A DNA stretch of 64,000 nucleotides from Streptomyces sp. HNM0574 (GTDB lineage Bacteria; Actinomycetota; Actinomycetes; Streptomycetales; Streptomycetaceae): contig NZ_JAASAH010000006.1 in assembly GCF_012726235.1 (NCBI RefSeq), positions 1 to 64,000 of the forward strand. Direction: 5' to 3'. Of the stretch, positions 8,069 to 18,395 are shown one piece after another; position 1 is the first letter of the stretch; the number at the start of each line of letters is the position of its first letter. The notes beneath the pieces were generated by a model. It was given only the letters and a program-made list of their open reading frames with translations, was not told where the DNA came from and made no database searches. A program made the translations under genes and the position numbers.

Positions 8069-9481
8069 ATGACCACCCTGCCGCAGCCTCGGGCCGGCGA
8101 GGCTGAGCAGCCCCAGCAGTCCCTCAGCACCGCCGCCGCGCGGAAGCTGGCGACCACGACCAAGTCCGCCCCGCAGATGCAGGGCATCACCTCGCGTTGG
8201 CTCCTCAAGGTCCTCCCGTGGGTCCAGACCGAGGGCGGCGTCTACCGCGTCAACCGGCGGCTGACCTACACGGTCGGCGACGGCCGGATCGAGTTCGACC
8301 AGACCGGCGCGAACGTCCGCGTGCTGCCGCCCGAGCTCGGCGAGCTGGGCATCTTCCGCGGCTTCGAGGACACGGCTGCCCTCGGCGCCCTCGCCGACGC
8401 CTTCACCCAGCACGACTTCGAGGCCGGCGAGGTCCTGGCCCGCGAGGGCGAGGACGTCCGCTACGTGCGGCTCATCGCCCACGGCCGCGTCCGCCGCAGC
8501 CGCGCCGGCAAGTACGGCGACGACTCCGTCGTCGAGACCGTCGCCGACGGCGACCGCTTCGGCGAGCACGCCCTCAACGGCGAGCCCGCCACCTGGGACG
8601 CCACGGCCACCGCGCTCACCTCCGGCACGCTGCTCCAGCTGCACCGCGACGACTTCGAGCGGCTCCTGGAGCGCACCCCCTCGCTCCGCGAGCACGTCGC
8701 CGCCTTCCGCGCGCTGCCCGCGCACGAGCAGAACAAGCAGGGCGAGGCCGACATCGCGCTGGCCTCCGGGCACATCGGCGAGCCGACGCTGCCCGGCACC
8801 TTCGTCGACTACGACCTCAAGCCGCGCGAGTACGAGCTGTCGGTCGCGCAGACCGTGCTGCGGGTCCACTCCCGCGTCGCGGACCTGTACAACAAGCCGA
8901 TGAACCAGACCGAGGAGCAGCTGCGGCTCACGGTCGAGGCGCTGCGCGAGCGCCAGGAGCACGAGCTCGTCAACAACCGCGAGTTCGGCCTGCTGCACAA
9001 CGCCGAGTACAAGCAGCGCATCCGCACCCACTCCGGCCCGCCCACCCCGGACGACCTGGACGAGCTGCTCGCCCGGCGCCGCAGCACCCGCGTGATGCTC
9101 GCCCACCCGAAGGCGATCGCCGCCATCGGCCGCGAGCTGAACCACCGCGGGCTCTACCCGGACAACGCCGACTTCAATGGCCAGTCCGTACCGGCCTGGC
9201 GGGGCGTCCCGATCCTGCCGTGCAACAAGATCCCGGTCACCGCGCAGGGCACCTCCTCGATCATCGCCATGCGTACCGGCGAGGACGACCAGGGCGTCAT
9301 CGGCCTGCACCAGACCGGCATCCCGGACGAGATCGAGCCCGGTCTGAACGCCCGCTTCATGGGCATCGACGAGAAGGCCGTCATCTCCTACCTCGTGTCC
9401 ACCTACTACTCGGCCGCGGTACTGGTCCCCGACGCGCTCGGCGTCCTCGAGGACGTCAACGTGTACCACCGCCGCGACTGA
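8069..9481 (+). CDS. family 2B encapsulin nanocompartment shell protein (EshA/MMPI-like)
   Basis: A 470-residue HK97-fold shell protein of the EshA type. Residues 1-90 hold the N-terminal arm and start of the capsid fold ([20 protein letters not shown]). Residues about 93-210 are an inserted cyclic-nucleotide-binding-like domain ([29 protein letters not shown]), and the rest returns to the shell fold, ending [19 protein letters not shown]. Family 2B shells assemble into icosahedral compartments; in Streptomyces a relative encloses 2-methylisoborneol synthase. Here the next gene, 18 bases downstream, is geosmin synthase, the likely cargo or partner. The insert's phosphate-binding cassette lacks the usual Arg ([10 protein letters not shown]), so cAMP binding is doubtful. 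Confidence 0.92.
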   Translation: MTTLPQPRAGEAEQPQQSLSTAAARKLATTTKSAPQMQGITSRWLLKVLPWVQTEGGVYRVNRRLTYTVGDGRIEFDQTGANVRVLPPELGELGIFRGFEDTAALGALADAFTQHDFEAGEVLAREGEDVRYVRLIAHGRVRRSRAGKYGDDSVVETVADGDRFGEHALNGEPATWDATATALTSGTLLQLHRDDFERLLERTPSLREHVAAFRALPAHEQNKQGEADIALASGHIGEPTLPGTFVDYDLKPREYELSVAQTVLRVHSRVADLYNKPMNQTEEQLRLTVEALRERQEHELVNNREFGLLHNAEYKQRIRTHSGPPTPDDLDELLARRRSTRVMLAHPKAIAAIGRELNHRGLYPDNADFNGQSVPAWRGVPILPCNKIPVTAQGTSSIIAMRTGEDDQGVIGLHQTGIPDEIEPGLNARFMGIDEKAVISYLVSTYYSAAVLVPDALGVLEDVNVYHRRD

Positions 9482-9487
9482 CCGTAA

Positions 9488-11677
<2,190 letters not shown>

Positions 11678-11683
11678 CGCCGG

Positions 11684-11712
11684 CCCCGCGCCCCCGCTCC
11701 GGGGGCGCGGGG
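11684..11712 (+). terminator. hairpin terminator after geoA
   Basis: Arms 11684-11695 and 11701-11712 are perfectly complementary (12 pairs, extendable to 13 with a 3-base loop). The hairpin starts 6 bases after the geoA stop and separates it from the convergent gene ending at 11760. Its right arm belongs to the dispersed GGGGCGCGGGGAAC element also found near 40.7 kb. Confidence 0.75.
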
Positions 11713-11759
11713 AACCGCGCGGACACCCCGCCGCCCGGCGGCGGTTCACGGCGCGCCGG

Positions 11760-13367
11760 TCACCCCGTGAACCGGTCCGGGTCCGCCTCGTCCCAGTCCC
11801 GCTCCCAGCCGCCCGGCAGCTCCCGCGCGGCGCCGCCGAGCAGCACCCCCGGCGCCAGCCAGTCGTACAGCTCCGCGTACGAGGCCACCGCGTGCGGCGC
11901 CGTGCGCCGGTACAGCATGCGCGGTCGCAGCTGCGCGGGCTCGTCCACACCGAGCGCGCCCATGATCTCCAGCGCGCTGCGCACCGTCGCCTCCTGGAAC
12001 CTGCGCACCCGGACGTACTTGTCCGCCACGTCCAACGCCCGCTCCCGGCGCGGGTCCTGGGTGGCCACGCCGACGGGGCAGGTGTTGGCGTGGCACCGCT
12101 GCGACTGGATGCAGCCGACGGCGAACATCATGGCCCGGGCCGCGTTGGTGTAGTCGGCGCCCTGCACCAGCCGCTTGACGAGATCGGAGCCCGTGGCGAC
12201 CTTGCCGCTCGCGCCGACGGCGACCCGCTCCCGCAGACCGATGCCCGTCAGCGCGTTGTGCACGGTGTTCAGCCCCTCCGTCAGCGGCACCCCGACGTGG
12301 TCCACGAACTCCAGCGGCGCCGCGCCCGTCCCGCCCTCCGCGCCGTCCACCACGATGAAGTCGGGGGTGATGTCCTCCTCCAGCATCGCCTTGCACAGCG
12401 ACAGGAACTCGCGCCGGTAGCCGACGCACAGTTTGAAGCCGACCGGCTTCCCGCCCGCGAGCACCCGCATCCGCTCCAGGAAGCGCACCATCTCGCGCGG
12501 CGTGCCGAACACCCGGTGGTACGGCGGCGAGACGACCGTACGGCCCTGCGGCACCTCCCGTACGCGGGCGATCTCCGCGCTCACCTTGCCGCCCGGCAGC
12601 ACCCCGCCCACCCCCGGCTTGGCGCCCTGCGAGAGCTTCAACGAGACGGCGCGGACCTGCTCCCAGGCCGCCTTGCGCGCGAACTCCGCCTCGTCGAAGC
12701 CCCCTTCGGGGGTGCGGCAGCCGAAGTACCCCGTGCCGATCTCCCAGATCAGGTCCCCGCCGTGGCACAGATGGTGGTCGGAGATGCCGCCCTCGCCGGT
12801 GTCGTGCGCGAAACCGCCCTCGGCCGCGCCGCGGTTGAGCGCGCGGATCGCGTTGCCGGAGAGGGAACCGAAGCTCATCGCGGAGACGTTCAGCAGTGCC
12901 ATCCGGTACGGGCGGGTGCAGCGCGGGCCGCCGACGTGCACCCGGTACGGCTCCTCCGGCACGGGGCGCGGGGCGACCGTGTGCAGGAAGAACTCGTACC
13001 CGGGCTGGTAGACGGAACGTTCGGTGCCGAACGGGTCGGTGTCCTCCACGCCCTTGGCCCGCTCGTACACCGTCGACCGGGTCTCGCGGTCGAAGGGCCT
13101 GCCGTCGAAGTCCCGCTCGATGAAGTACTGCTGGAGCTCGGGCCGGAGCCGCTCCAGCGTGAAGCGCAGATGCCCGAGGACGGGGTAGTTGCGCAGCACC
13201 GAGTGCCGCCGCTGCACCACGTCGTACGCCCCGGTCACCGCGCAGGCCAGCAGCGGCACCGCGGCCGCCCACCACCGGGCCGAGGCCGCCAGCGCGGCCG
13301 CCGCGGCGACGGCGAGCACCGTCACCAGCGCCACGGTGGACCAGCGGCGGTGCAGCATGCGCGTCAC
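11760..13367 (-). CDS. membrane-anchored FMN-binding glutamate synthase-like protein
   Basis: A 535-residue protein related to the FMN/iron-sulfur central domain of glutamate synthase (GltB type), lacking the amidotransferase domain. Two hydrophobic N-terminal segments (about residues 10-48) suggest membrane anchoring. The catalytic barrel shows GEGGISDHHL, the SLKLSQGAKPGVGGVLPG loop, VDGAEGGTGAAPLE and a cysteine cluster CIQSQRCHANTCPVG as in Fe-S binding glutamate synthases. The true reaction of this stand-alone family is not established. GTG start with a strong GAGGAGG site. It converges with geoA. Confidence 0.85.
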   Translation of the reverse strand: MTRMLHRRWSTVALVTVLAVAAAAALAASARWWAAAVPLLACAVTGAYDVVQRRHSVLRNYPVLGHLRFTLERLRPELQQYFIERDFDGRPFDRETRSTVYERAKGVEDTDPFGTERSVYQPGYEFFLHTVAPRPVPEEPYRVHVGGPRCTRPYRMALLNVSAMSFGSLSGNAIRALNRGAAEGGFAHDTGEGGISDHHLCHGGDLIWEIGTGYFGCRTPEGGFDEAEFARKAAWEQVRAVSLKLSQGAKPGVGGVLPGGKVSAEIARVREVPQGRTVVSPPYHRVFGTPREMVRFLERMRVLAGGKPVGFKLCVGYRREFLSLCKAMLEEDITPDFIVVDGAEGGTGAAPLEFVDHVGVPLTEGLNTVHNALTGIGLRERVAVGASGKVATGSDLVKRLVQGADYTNAARAMMFAVGCIQSQRCHANTCPVGVATQDPRRERALDVADKYVRVRRFQEATVRSALEIMGALGVDEPAQLRPRMLYRRTAPHAVASYAELYDWLAPGVLLGGAARELPGGWERDWDEADPDRFTG

Positions 13368-13508
13368 GTGCCCTCCTCCTCGCTCGCGGTACGGGCGCGG
13401 CCCGTGGGGGAGGCCGGGCCGCGGCGTCCGGGTTAGCCTGCGAAGAGGTTCCCGGACATCCCGGACGTCGTCACCGGGATGACGCGACCGTAAGGAACGG
13501 AGCCCGAC

Positions 13509-13922
13509 ATGACATCCCGACTCAACCCGTACATCACCTTCGACGGCGACGCGCGGCAGGCCATGGACTTCTACCGGAGCGTCTTCGGCGGCGAGGTCGA
13601 GCGGATGACCTTCGCCGAGATGGGCATGGCCGACTCACCGGACGCACAGAAGGTCATGCACTCCATGCTGGTCACCCCCAGCGGCTTCACGCTGATGGCG
13701 GCCGACTGCCCGCAGGGCATGTCCTACGACCCCGGCGACAACATCACCGTCAGCCTCAGCGGCGACGACGCCGAGGAACTGCACGGCTACTGGGCGAAGC
13801 TGTCCGAGGGCGGCACCGTCGGCGTCCCCATGGAGAAGCAGATGTGGGGCGACGAATTCGGCGCCTGCGTCGACAAGTTCGGCATCAACTGGATGGTCGA
13901 CATCGGGGAGCCGCAGAGCTGA
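13509..13922 (+). CDS. VOC-family (PhnB/glyoxalase-like) protein
   Basis: A 137-residue single VOC-fold protein of the PhnB/3-demethylubiquinone methyltransferase-like group. It starts SRLNPYITFDGDARQAMDFYRSVFGG, the usual PhnB opening, and ends FGINWMVDIGEPQS. Such proteins may bind metals or small ligands; the function here is unknown. A GTAAGGA ribosome site precedes the ATG and a TTAGCCT -10-like box lies about 70 bases upstream. Its last 38 bases overlap the 3' end of the convergent LysR gene. Confidence 0.85.
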   Translation: MTSRLNPYITFDGDARQAMDFYRSVFGGEVERMTFAEMGMADSPDAQKVMHSMLVTPSGFTLMAADCPQGMSYDPGDNITVSLSGDDAEELHGYWAKLSEGGTVGVPMEKQMWGDEFGACVDKFGINWMVDIGEPQS

Positions 13923-14784
13923 CCGGCGTCCGGTCTGCCGCGGCCGCGTAGAGCTCGGTCAGCAGGGCGACCGCGGCACCGGTGGCCGGGTGGGGGTCGG
14001 GGCGGCTCCACAGCACCCGTACCGGGACCGGGTCCGCGTCGCGCAGCGGCCGGAAGACGATCCCGTGCCGCCGGTACTGGGTGACGGTGCTCTCGGCCGT
14101 GATGCCGACGCGGCTGCCGGAGGCGATCGCGGCCAGCCAGTCGTCCACGTCCTGGATGTACTCGATCTCCGGACGCGCGCCGTCCGGCCACAGACCCGCC
14201 GTCGTGCTCCCCGAACGCCGGTCGATCAGCACCGTCCTGCCCTGCACCTCGTGCAGCCGCACCGAGCGCCGCCGCGCCCACGGGTCGTCCGCGGCCAGGG
14301 CGCAGTAGCGCCGCTCGTGCCCGACCACGGTGCTCGCGAACCGCCGGTCACCCGGCTCGGACCGGACGACGGCCAGGTCGCAGGCCCCCTCGGCCAGCCC
14401 CGCCGTCGCCGTGTTCGTCCGGACCAGCCGCAGCTCGACGCCCGGGTGCCCGGCGGCCCAGCGGCGCAGGAACTCGGGGGTGTGGCGGCCCAGCGACGAC
14501 CAGGCGTGACCGATCCGCAGCCGGGTGTGGCCCGTCACGGCCTCGCGGACCAGATCGTCCGCCTCGGCCAGCAGCTGCCGCGCCCGGGCCAGCACCTGCA
14601 CGCCCGCCGTGGTGGGGGAGAGGCTGCGGCTCGTGCGGTGCAGCAGCCGCACCCCGAGAATCCGCTCCAGCGAGCCCAGCGTGCGCGAGACGGCCGCCTG
14701 GGAGACGCCCAGCTCGATCGCGGCGTCCGTGAAGCTCCCCGTCTCCACGATCGCGACCAGCGCCCGCAGGTGCCGCAGCTCCAT
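13885..14784 (-). CDS. LysR-family transcriptional regulator
   Basis: A 299-residue LysR regulator. The winged helix-turn-helix is at residues 1-60 (MELRHLRALVAIVETGSFTD, AVSRTLGSLERILGVRLLHR), followed by a substrate-binding domain. The ATG at 14784 is preferred since GGAG lies 8 bases upstream; another in-frame ATG at 14790 is only 2 bases from it. It is divergent from an EamA transporter, 76 bases apart, a typical arrangement in which the regulator controls the exporter. Its 3' end overlaps the VOC gene by 38 bases on the opposite strand. Confidence 0.9.
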   Translation of the reverse strand: MELRHLRALVAIVETGSFTDAAIELGVSQAAVSRTLGSLERILGVRLLHRTSRSLSPTTAGVQVLARARQLLAEADDLVREAVTGHTRLRIGHAWSSLGRHTPEFLRRWAAGHPGVELRLVRTNTATAGLAEGACDLAVVRSEPGDRRFASTVVGHERRYCALAADDPWARRRSVRLHEVQGRTVLIDRRSGSTTAGLWPDGARPEIEYIQDVDDWLAAIASGSRVGITAESTVTQYRRHGIVFRPLRDADPVPVRVLWSRPDPHPATGAAVALLTELYAAAADRTPVSSAAPRCRPSS

Positions 14785-14860
14785 GTCCATGACTCCAGCG
14801 TATGGATGGCCCCTCGCACGCATTTTGCGGGTGTCCCCGGCGGCCGCAGGATCACCGCCC

Positions 14861-15760
14861 ATGGAGACCCCCGTGGACGACGCCGTGCCCCGCCGAGCCG
14901 CACCCCTGCCCGCCCAACTCCCGGAGCAGCGCGGCCGGTTGACCGGCATCGCGCTGATGCTGGGCGGCGGGCTGTCCAACCAGACGGGCGCAGCCCTCGG
15001 CGCCCTCGCCTTCCCCGCCATCGGCCCCACCGGGGTGGTGGCCGTACGGCAGTGGGTCGCGGCCCTGGTGCTGCTGGCCGCCGGGCGGCCGCGGCTGCGC
15101 GGCTTCACCTGGGCGCAGTGGTGGCCGGTGCTGTGCCTCGCGCTGGTCTTCGCCACGATGAACCTCGCGCTCTACACGGCCGTCGACCGGATCGGCCTCG
15201 GCCTCGCCGTCACGCTGGAGTTCCTCGGCCCGCTCGCCGTTGCCCTGGCCGCCTCCCGGCGCCGTACCGACCTCGGCTGCGCCCTCGTCGCCGGGGGAGC
15301 GGTCGCGGTGCTGTCCAGGCCGCAGCCGTCCACCGACTACACCGGCATCGCCTGCGGCCTCCTCGCGGCCGCCTGCTGGGCCGCGTACATCCTGCTGAAC
15401 CGCACCGTCGGCCGGCGGCTGCCCGGGGTGCAGGGTTCGGCCGCGGCCGCCGGCGTCTCCGGCCTGCTGTACGTGCCGGTCGGGATCGCCGTACTGCTCC
15501 AGCACCCGCCGACCGGGCGGGTGCTGGCGTACGCGGCGGCCGCCGGACTCCTCTCGTCCGCCGTCCCGTTCCTCGCCGACATGCTGGCGCTGCGGCGCGT
15601 ACCGCCGCGCTTCTTCGGCGTCTTCATGAGCGTCCACCCGGTGAGCGCCGCGCTCGTCGGCCTCGTCGTCCTCGGCCAGCACCCGCAGCCGCTGGACTGG
15701 CTGGCCGTCGCCGCGATCGTCGCCGCGAACACCGTCGGCGTGCTGACGGCGCGGCGATGA
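14861..15760 (+). CDS. EamA/RhtA-type drug-metabolite exporter
   Basis: A 299-residue inner-membrane transporter of the DMT superfamily with about ten hydrophobic segments and two EamA repeats. The second half has FGVFMSVHPVSAALVGLVVLGQ, typical of RhtA-like threonine/homoserine exporters. The start at 14861 is the first ATG after the divergent LysR promoter. The stop overlaps a downstream ATG (ATGA at 15757) that opens a short reading frame of doubtful status. The substrate is unknown; LysR control is inferred from orientation. Confidence 0.85.
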   Translation: METPVDDAVPRRAAPLPAQLPEQRGRLTGIALMLGGGLSNQTGAALGALAFPAIGPTGVVAVRQWVAALVLLAAGRPRLRGFTWAQWWPVLCLALVFATMNLALYTAVDRIGLGLAVTLEFLGPLAVALAASRRRTDLGCALVAGGAVAVLSRPQPSTDYTGIACGLLAAACWAAYILLNRTVGRRLPGVQGSAAAAGVSGLLYVPVGIAVLLQHPPTGRVLAYAAAAGLLSSAVPFLADMLALRRVPPRFFGVFMSVHPVSAALVGLVVLGQHPQPLDWLAVAAIVAANTVGVLTARR

Positions 15761-15918
15761 CGGAGTTGACGACGACACGGGCGCCCGCGCCGGCGGGCGT
15801 CGAAGGGGGTGACGTGGTCCCGAACGAGCCTGCCGCGCAAGGGAGTTGGCGGGCCGGGTGGTATCAGTGCGGCCGGTTCTTCGGTTCCTTGATCGATAAT
15901 CGTCACCTATATCGGTGA
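15757..15918 (+). CDS. possible small coupled ORF (53 residues)
   Basis: The EamA stop overlaps an ATG in ATGA, opening a 53-residue frame that starts MTELTTTRAPAPAGVEGG and ends GSLIDNRHLYR. It has no recognisable domain. The 4-base overlap is the coupling style used across this genome, which speaks for it. Against it, the last third has AT-rich, promoter-like sequence (TTGATC at 15889, TATATC at 15908) and unusual codons. Could be chance. Confidence 0.25.
   Translation: MTELTTTRAPAPAGVEGGDVVPNEPAAQGSWRAGWYQCGRFFGSLIDNRHLYR
15889..15913 (+). promoter_or_regulatory. AT-rich promoter-like region before the secreted-protein gene
   Basis: The stretch from 15889 has TTGATC, GATAAT and TATATC within 25 bases in an otherwise very GC-rich region, about 95-115 bases upstream of the GTG at 16006. 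Box spacing is not ideal (TTGATC to TATATC is 13 bases), so the exact promoter cannot be fixed, but this is the best candidate for transcription of the secreted protein and the coupled nucleotide-sugar dehydrogenase. Confidence 0.35.
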
Positions 15919-16005
15919 TCTTGCCCGCGGTGGCGACGAGCAGCCCCCTGAACGGCCCACAATGGAATCTGACAGAAGGATTACTTCAACAGCAGGAGGA
16001 TTTCT

Positions 16006-16314
16006 GTGCGTCGGCTCGCTTGTGCTTTCGCCGTTCCCGCGGCGGCGGTTGTCGCCGCTCTCGCCGGTCAAGGAACGGCCGCGGCCGCGGAAAACGGTGA
16101 AGTGACCGTATTCAGCACGGAGTTTAACTCGCTCTCGGTCTACGAGAACCCCTCCGGCTGCCACAAGCTCCCGCTCGACGGCCATGTTCTGGTGAACCGC
16201 ACGGACAAGCCGGTCACCCTCTACGGCGACCCGTTCTGCATGACCCCGGGAATGACCGTCCAGCCGGACCACGGCGCCCACGTCGTCCCCGGTACGGGAA
16301 GCTTCAGCGCCTGA
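16006..16314 (+). CDS. small secreted protein, unknown function
   Basis: A 102-residue protein with a clear Sec signal peptide (MRRLACAFAVPAAAVVAALA, cleavage likely near residue 28 after TAAAA). The mature part of about 74 residues has two cysteines (SGCHKL and DPFCMTPG) that could form a disulfide. I recognise no family. GTG start with a strong AGGAGGA site 6 bases upstream. Its TGA overlaps the ATG of the nucleotide-sugar dehydrogenase by one base, so the two are co-translated, which is odd for a secreted protein beside a cytosolic enzyme. Confidence 0.75.
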   Translation: MRRLACAFAVPAAAVVAALAGQGTAAAAENGEVTVFSTEFNSLSVYENPSGCHKLPLDGHVLVNRTDKPVTLYGDPFCMTPGMTVQPDHGAHVVPGTGSFSA

Positions 16315-17657
16315 TGAGTGCCGTCTCGACAGGTGCCGGGTCCGGCCCGGAAGCGCTTGCCGGGCCGTCCTCACCGCTGCCCGGTGGGACCTCCGGAGGC
16401 GTGCCGGACGTGGTCGTCATGGGCCTGGGGCACGTGGGATTACCCCTCGTCCAGGAAGCCACCTCGGCCGGCCTCGCGACCGTGGGGTACGACGTGTCCG
16501 AGGAGGTCGTGGCGGGTGTGAACGCCGGCCGCTCGCACGTGGGCGGCGTCTCCGACGCGGACGTGACGGCCATGGTGGCGGGCGGCTTCCGCGCCACCGG
16601 TGACCCGCGCGTCCTCGACGGGGCGCGCACGGTGCTGATCTGCGTCCCCACCGGACTCACCGCCTCCGGCACCCCGGACCTGGCACAGGTCGAGGCGGCC
16701 ACCACGGCCGCGGCGCGCGGACTGTCCCCCGGAACCCTCGTCGTCCTCGAATCGACGAGCTATCCGGGAACCACCGACGGATTCGTCCGCCCGCTCCTGG
16801 AGCGGATCAGCGGACTGCGCGCCGGACACGATTTCCACCTCGCCTTCTCGCCCCAGCGCATCGACCCGGGAAACCGGGAGTGGGGCGTGCGCAACACCCC
16901 GAAGATCGTGAGCGGTTACACCGCGAAGTGCGCCAAACGCGCCATCGCTTTCTACTCGCGTTTCGTCGAGAACCCCGTGCTCTCCAGAGGGACGCGCGAA
17001 GCGGAAATGGCGAAACTGCTGGAGAACACCTACCGGTACGTGAACATCGCGCTCGTCGACGAAGTCGCCCTGTTCTGTGCCGAATCCGGGATCGACGTGT
17101 GGGACGTGCTGCACTGCGCCGGCACGAAACCCTTCGGCTTCGCCTCCTTCAGACCCGGCGCCGGGGTCGGCGGTCACTGCATCCCGGTGGACCCGCGGTA
17201 CCTGGCGGCGCAGGCCGAGGCGCAGGGCTTCTCCTTCCGGATGCTCGCCGCCGCGCAGGACGTGCTGACCCGGATGCCGGGCCATGTCGTCGGCCGCACC
17301 CTGGAGTTGCTCGACGAGATCGACGTCAAGCCCGCCGGGTCCCGGGTGCTGCTGCTCGGCGTCTCGTACAAGCCCGACGTGGCGGACGTCCGCGAGACCC
17401 CCGCCGTCGCGGTGGCCTCCGGGCTGCTGTCCGCGGGCGCCGAGGTCTCCTACCACGACCCGTACGTCGAGCACTTCGCCCTCGGGGCGCAGCCCGTCCC
17501 CCGCGCGGGGGAACTGGACGAGGCGCTGCGCGAGGCGGATGTGGCGATCCTGCTCCAGGAACACACCGAGTACGACGCGGCCTCGCTCAACCGCGCTCCC
17601 TGCGCGGTGCTCGACACCCGGGGCCTCGTCGCGGGCCGCGGCGTCACGCTGCTCTGA
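16314..17657 (+). CDS. nucleotide-sugar 6-dehydrogenase (WecC/WbpA/TviB-like)
   Basis: A 447-residue NAD-dependent dehydrogenase that oxidises C6 of a UDP-sugar to a uronate. The Rossmann motif VVVMGLGHVGLPLV is near residue 34, EMAKLLENTYRYVNIALVDE is the central family signature, and catalytic Cys289 sits in GGHCIPVDP. The sequence is closer to UDP-GlcNAc/ManNAc dehydrogenases than to UDP-glucose dehydrogenase; the substrate is inferred. Codon 43 (16440-16442) is TTA, the rare leucine codon read by the bldA tRNA, the only in-frame TTA I found in the window. The middle is less GC3-biased than its neighbours. It may supply the adjacent sugar/cyclitol cluster. Confidence 0.88.
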   Translation: MSAVSTGAGSGPEALAGPSSPLPGGTSGGVPDVVVMGLGHVGLPLVQEATSAGLATVGYDVSEEVVAGVNAGRSHVGGVSDADVTAMVAGGFRATGDPRVLDGARTVLICVPTGLTASGTPDLAQVEAATTAAARGLSPGTLVVLESTSYPGTTDGFVRPLLERISGLRAGHDFHLAFSPQRIDPGNREWGVRNTPKIVSGYTAKCAKRAIAFYSRFVENPVLSRGTREAEMAKLLENTYRYVNIALVDEVALFCAESGIDVWDVLHCAGTKPFGFASFRPGAGVGGHCIPVDPRYLAAQAEAQGFSFRMLAAAQDVLTRMPGHVVGRTLELLDEIDVKPAGSRVLLLGVSYKPDVADVRETPAVAVASGLLSAGAEVSYHDPYVEHFALGAQPVPRAGELDEALREADVAILLQEHTEYDAASLNRAPCAVLDTRGLVAGRGVTLL

Positions 17658-17693
17658 ACCCGGCCGTCCCGTGCGGACCCGGCCACCCGAACT

Positions 17694-17716
17694 CACACGC
17701 CGGTCACCGGTGTGTG
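17694..17716 (+). terminator. hairpin between nucleotide-sugar dehydrogenase and EF-hand gene
   Basis: Arms 17694-17703 and 17707-17716 pair over ten bases with one G-U wobble and a 3-base loop. A GGTTTTTACTGG stretch follows within about 30 bases. It could end the upstream transcript or attenuate the EF-hand gene. Confidence 0.4.
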
Positions 17717-17772
17717 TCCCGCTGCCCTCAACCGGGCGGTTTTTACTGGAAATTCACGAAAGGATCAGGAAT

Positions 17773-18300
17773 ATGAGCAACGCTCTGGCCAACGAGCGCC
17801 TCCGCAAGCGCTTCTCCCGCTGGGACGTGGACGGCAACGGCCGTCTGGAGCTGAACGACTTCAAGCAGGAGGCGGCCCGGATCGCCCAGGGCTTCAACAA
17901 GGCCGAGGACGCCCCCGAGGTCAAGCCCCTGCACGACGCGTTCGAGGCGCTCTACAGCCACCTCGCGGAGAAGAGCGGCGCGCAGGCCGGCATCACCGAG
18001 GAGCAGTTCCTCCAGGTCACCGGTGAGCTCCTGTTCACCGAGGGCGAGGCCGCCTTCAACCGCGCGCTCGGCCCGGTCGTGTCCGCCCTCGTCGGCCTCT
18101 CCGACGCGGACAAGGACGGCGTCATCAGCGGCTCCGAGTTCGAGATCTGGCTGGCCGGCGTCGGCCTGCCGCGCACCGAGGCCGCCGAGGTCTTCCGCAA
18201 GGTCGACCAGGACGGCAACGGGCAGCTCACCGAGGAGGAGCTGCTGACCGCCGTGCGCGAGTACCACTACGGCCGGCTCGACGCCGAGCTCCTGGGCTGA
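17773..18300 (+). CDS. EF-hand calcium-binding protein (calerythrin-like)
   Basis: A 175-residue cytosolic protein with four EF-hand units, of which three keep canonical loops: DVDGNGRLELNDF (residues about 17-29), DADKDGVISGSEF (about 115-127) and DQDGNGQLTEEEL (about 149-161). The second unit (residues 60-90) has lost its loop. This matches the calerythrin/CabD type of actinobacterial calcium sensors or buffers. Start ATG at 17773 with AAAGGATCAGGA upstream. It is followed by two hairpins. Its role is unknown. Confidence 0.9.
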   Translation: MSNALANERLRKRFSRWDVDGNGRLELNDFKQEAARIAQGFNKAEDAPEVKPLHDAFEALYSHLAEKSGAQAGITEEQFLQVTGELLFTEGEAAFNRALGPVVSALVGLSDADKDGVISGSEFEIWLAGVGLPRTEAAEVFRKVDQDGNGQLTEEELLTAVREYHYGRLDAELLG

Positions 18301-18307
18301 CGCCCTC

Positions 18308-18372
18308 CGCGCCCCGCAGCGGGGCGCGGGACCGCACGAAGAGGCCGGCGGCCCCAACGGGCCGCCGGCCTC
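18308..18372. terminator. two tandem hairpins, bidirectional terminator
   Basis: First hairpin: arms 18308-18316 and 18320-18328 with loop CAG. Second: arms 18341-18354 and 18359-18372, perfect 14 pairs around CAAC. They lie between the EF-hand stop (18300, rightward) and the end of the leftward biosynthetic operon (18396), so they can end both transcripts. Confidence 0.75.
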
Positions 18373-18395
18373 CTGCTGTTGGGGCCGCCCGGCGT

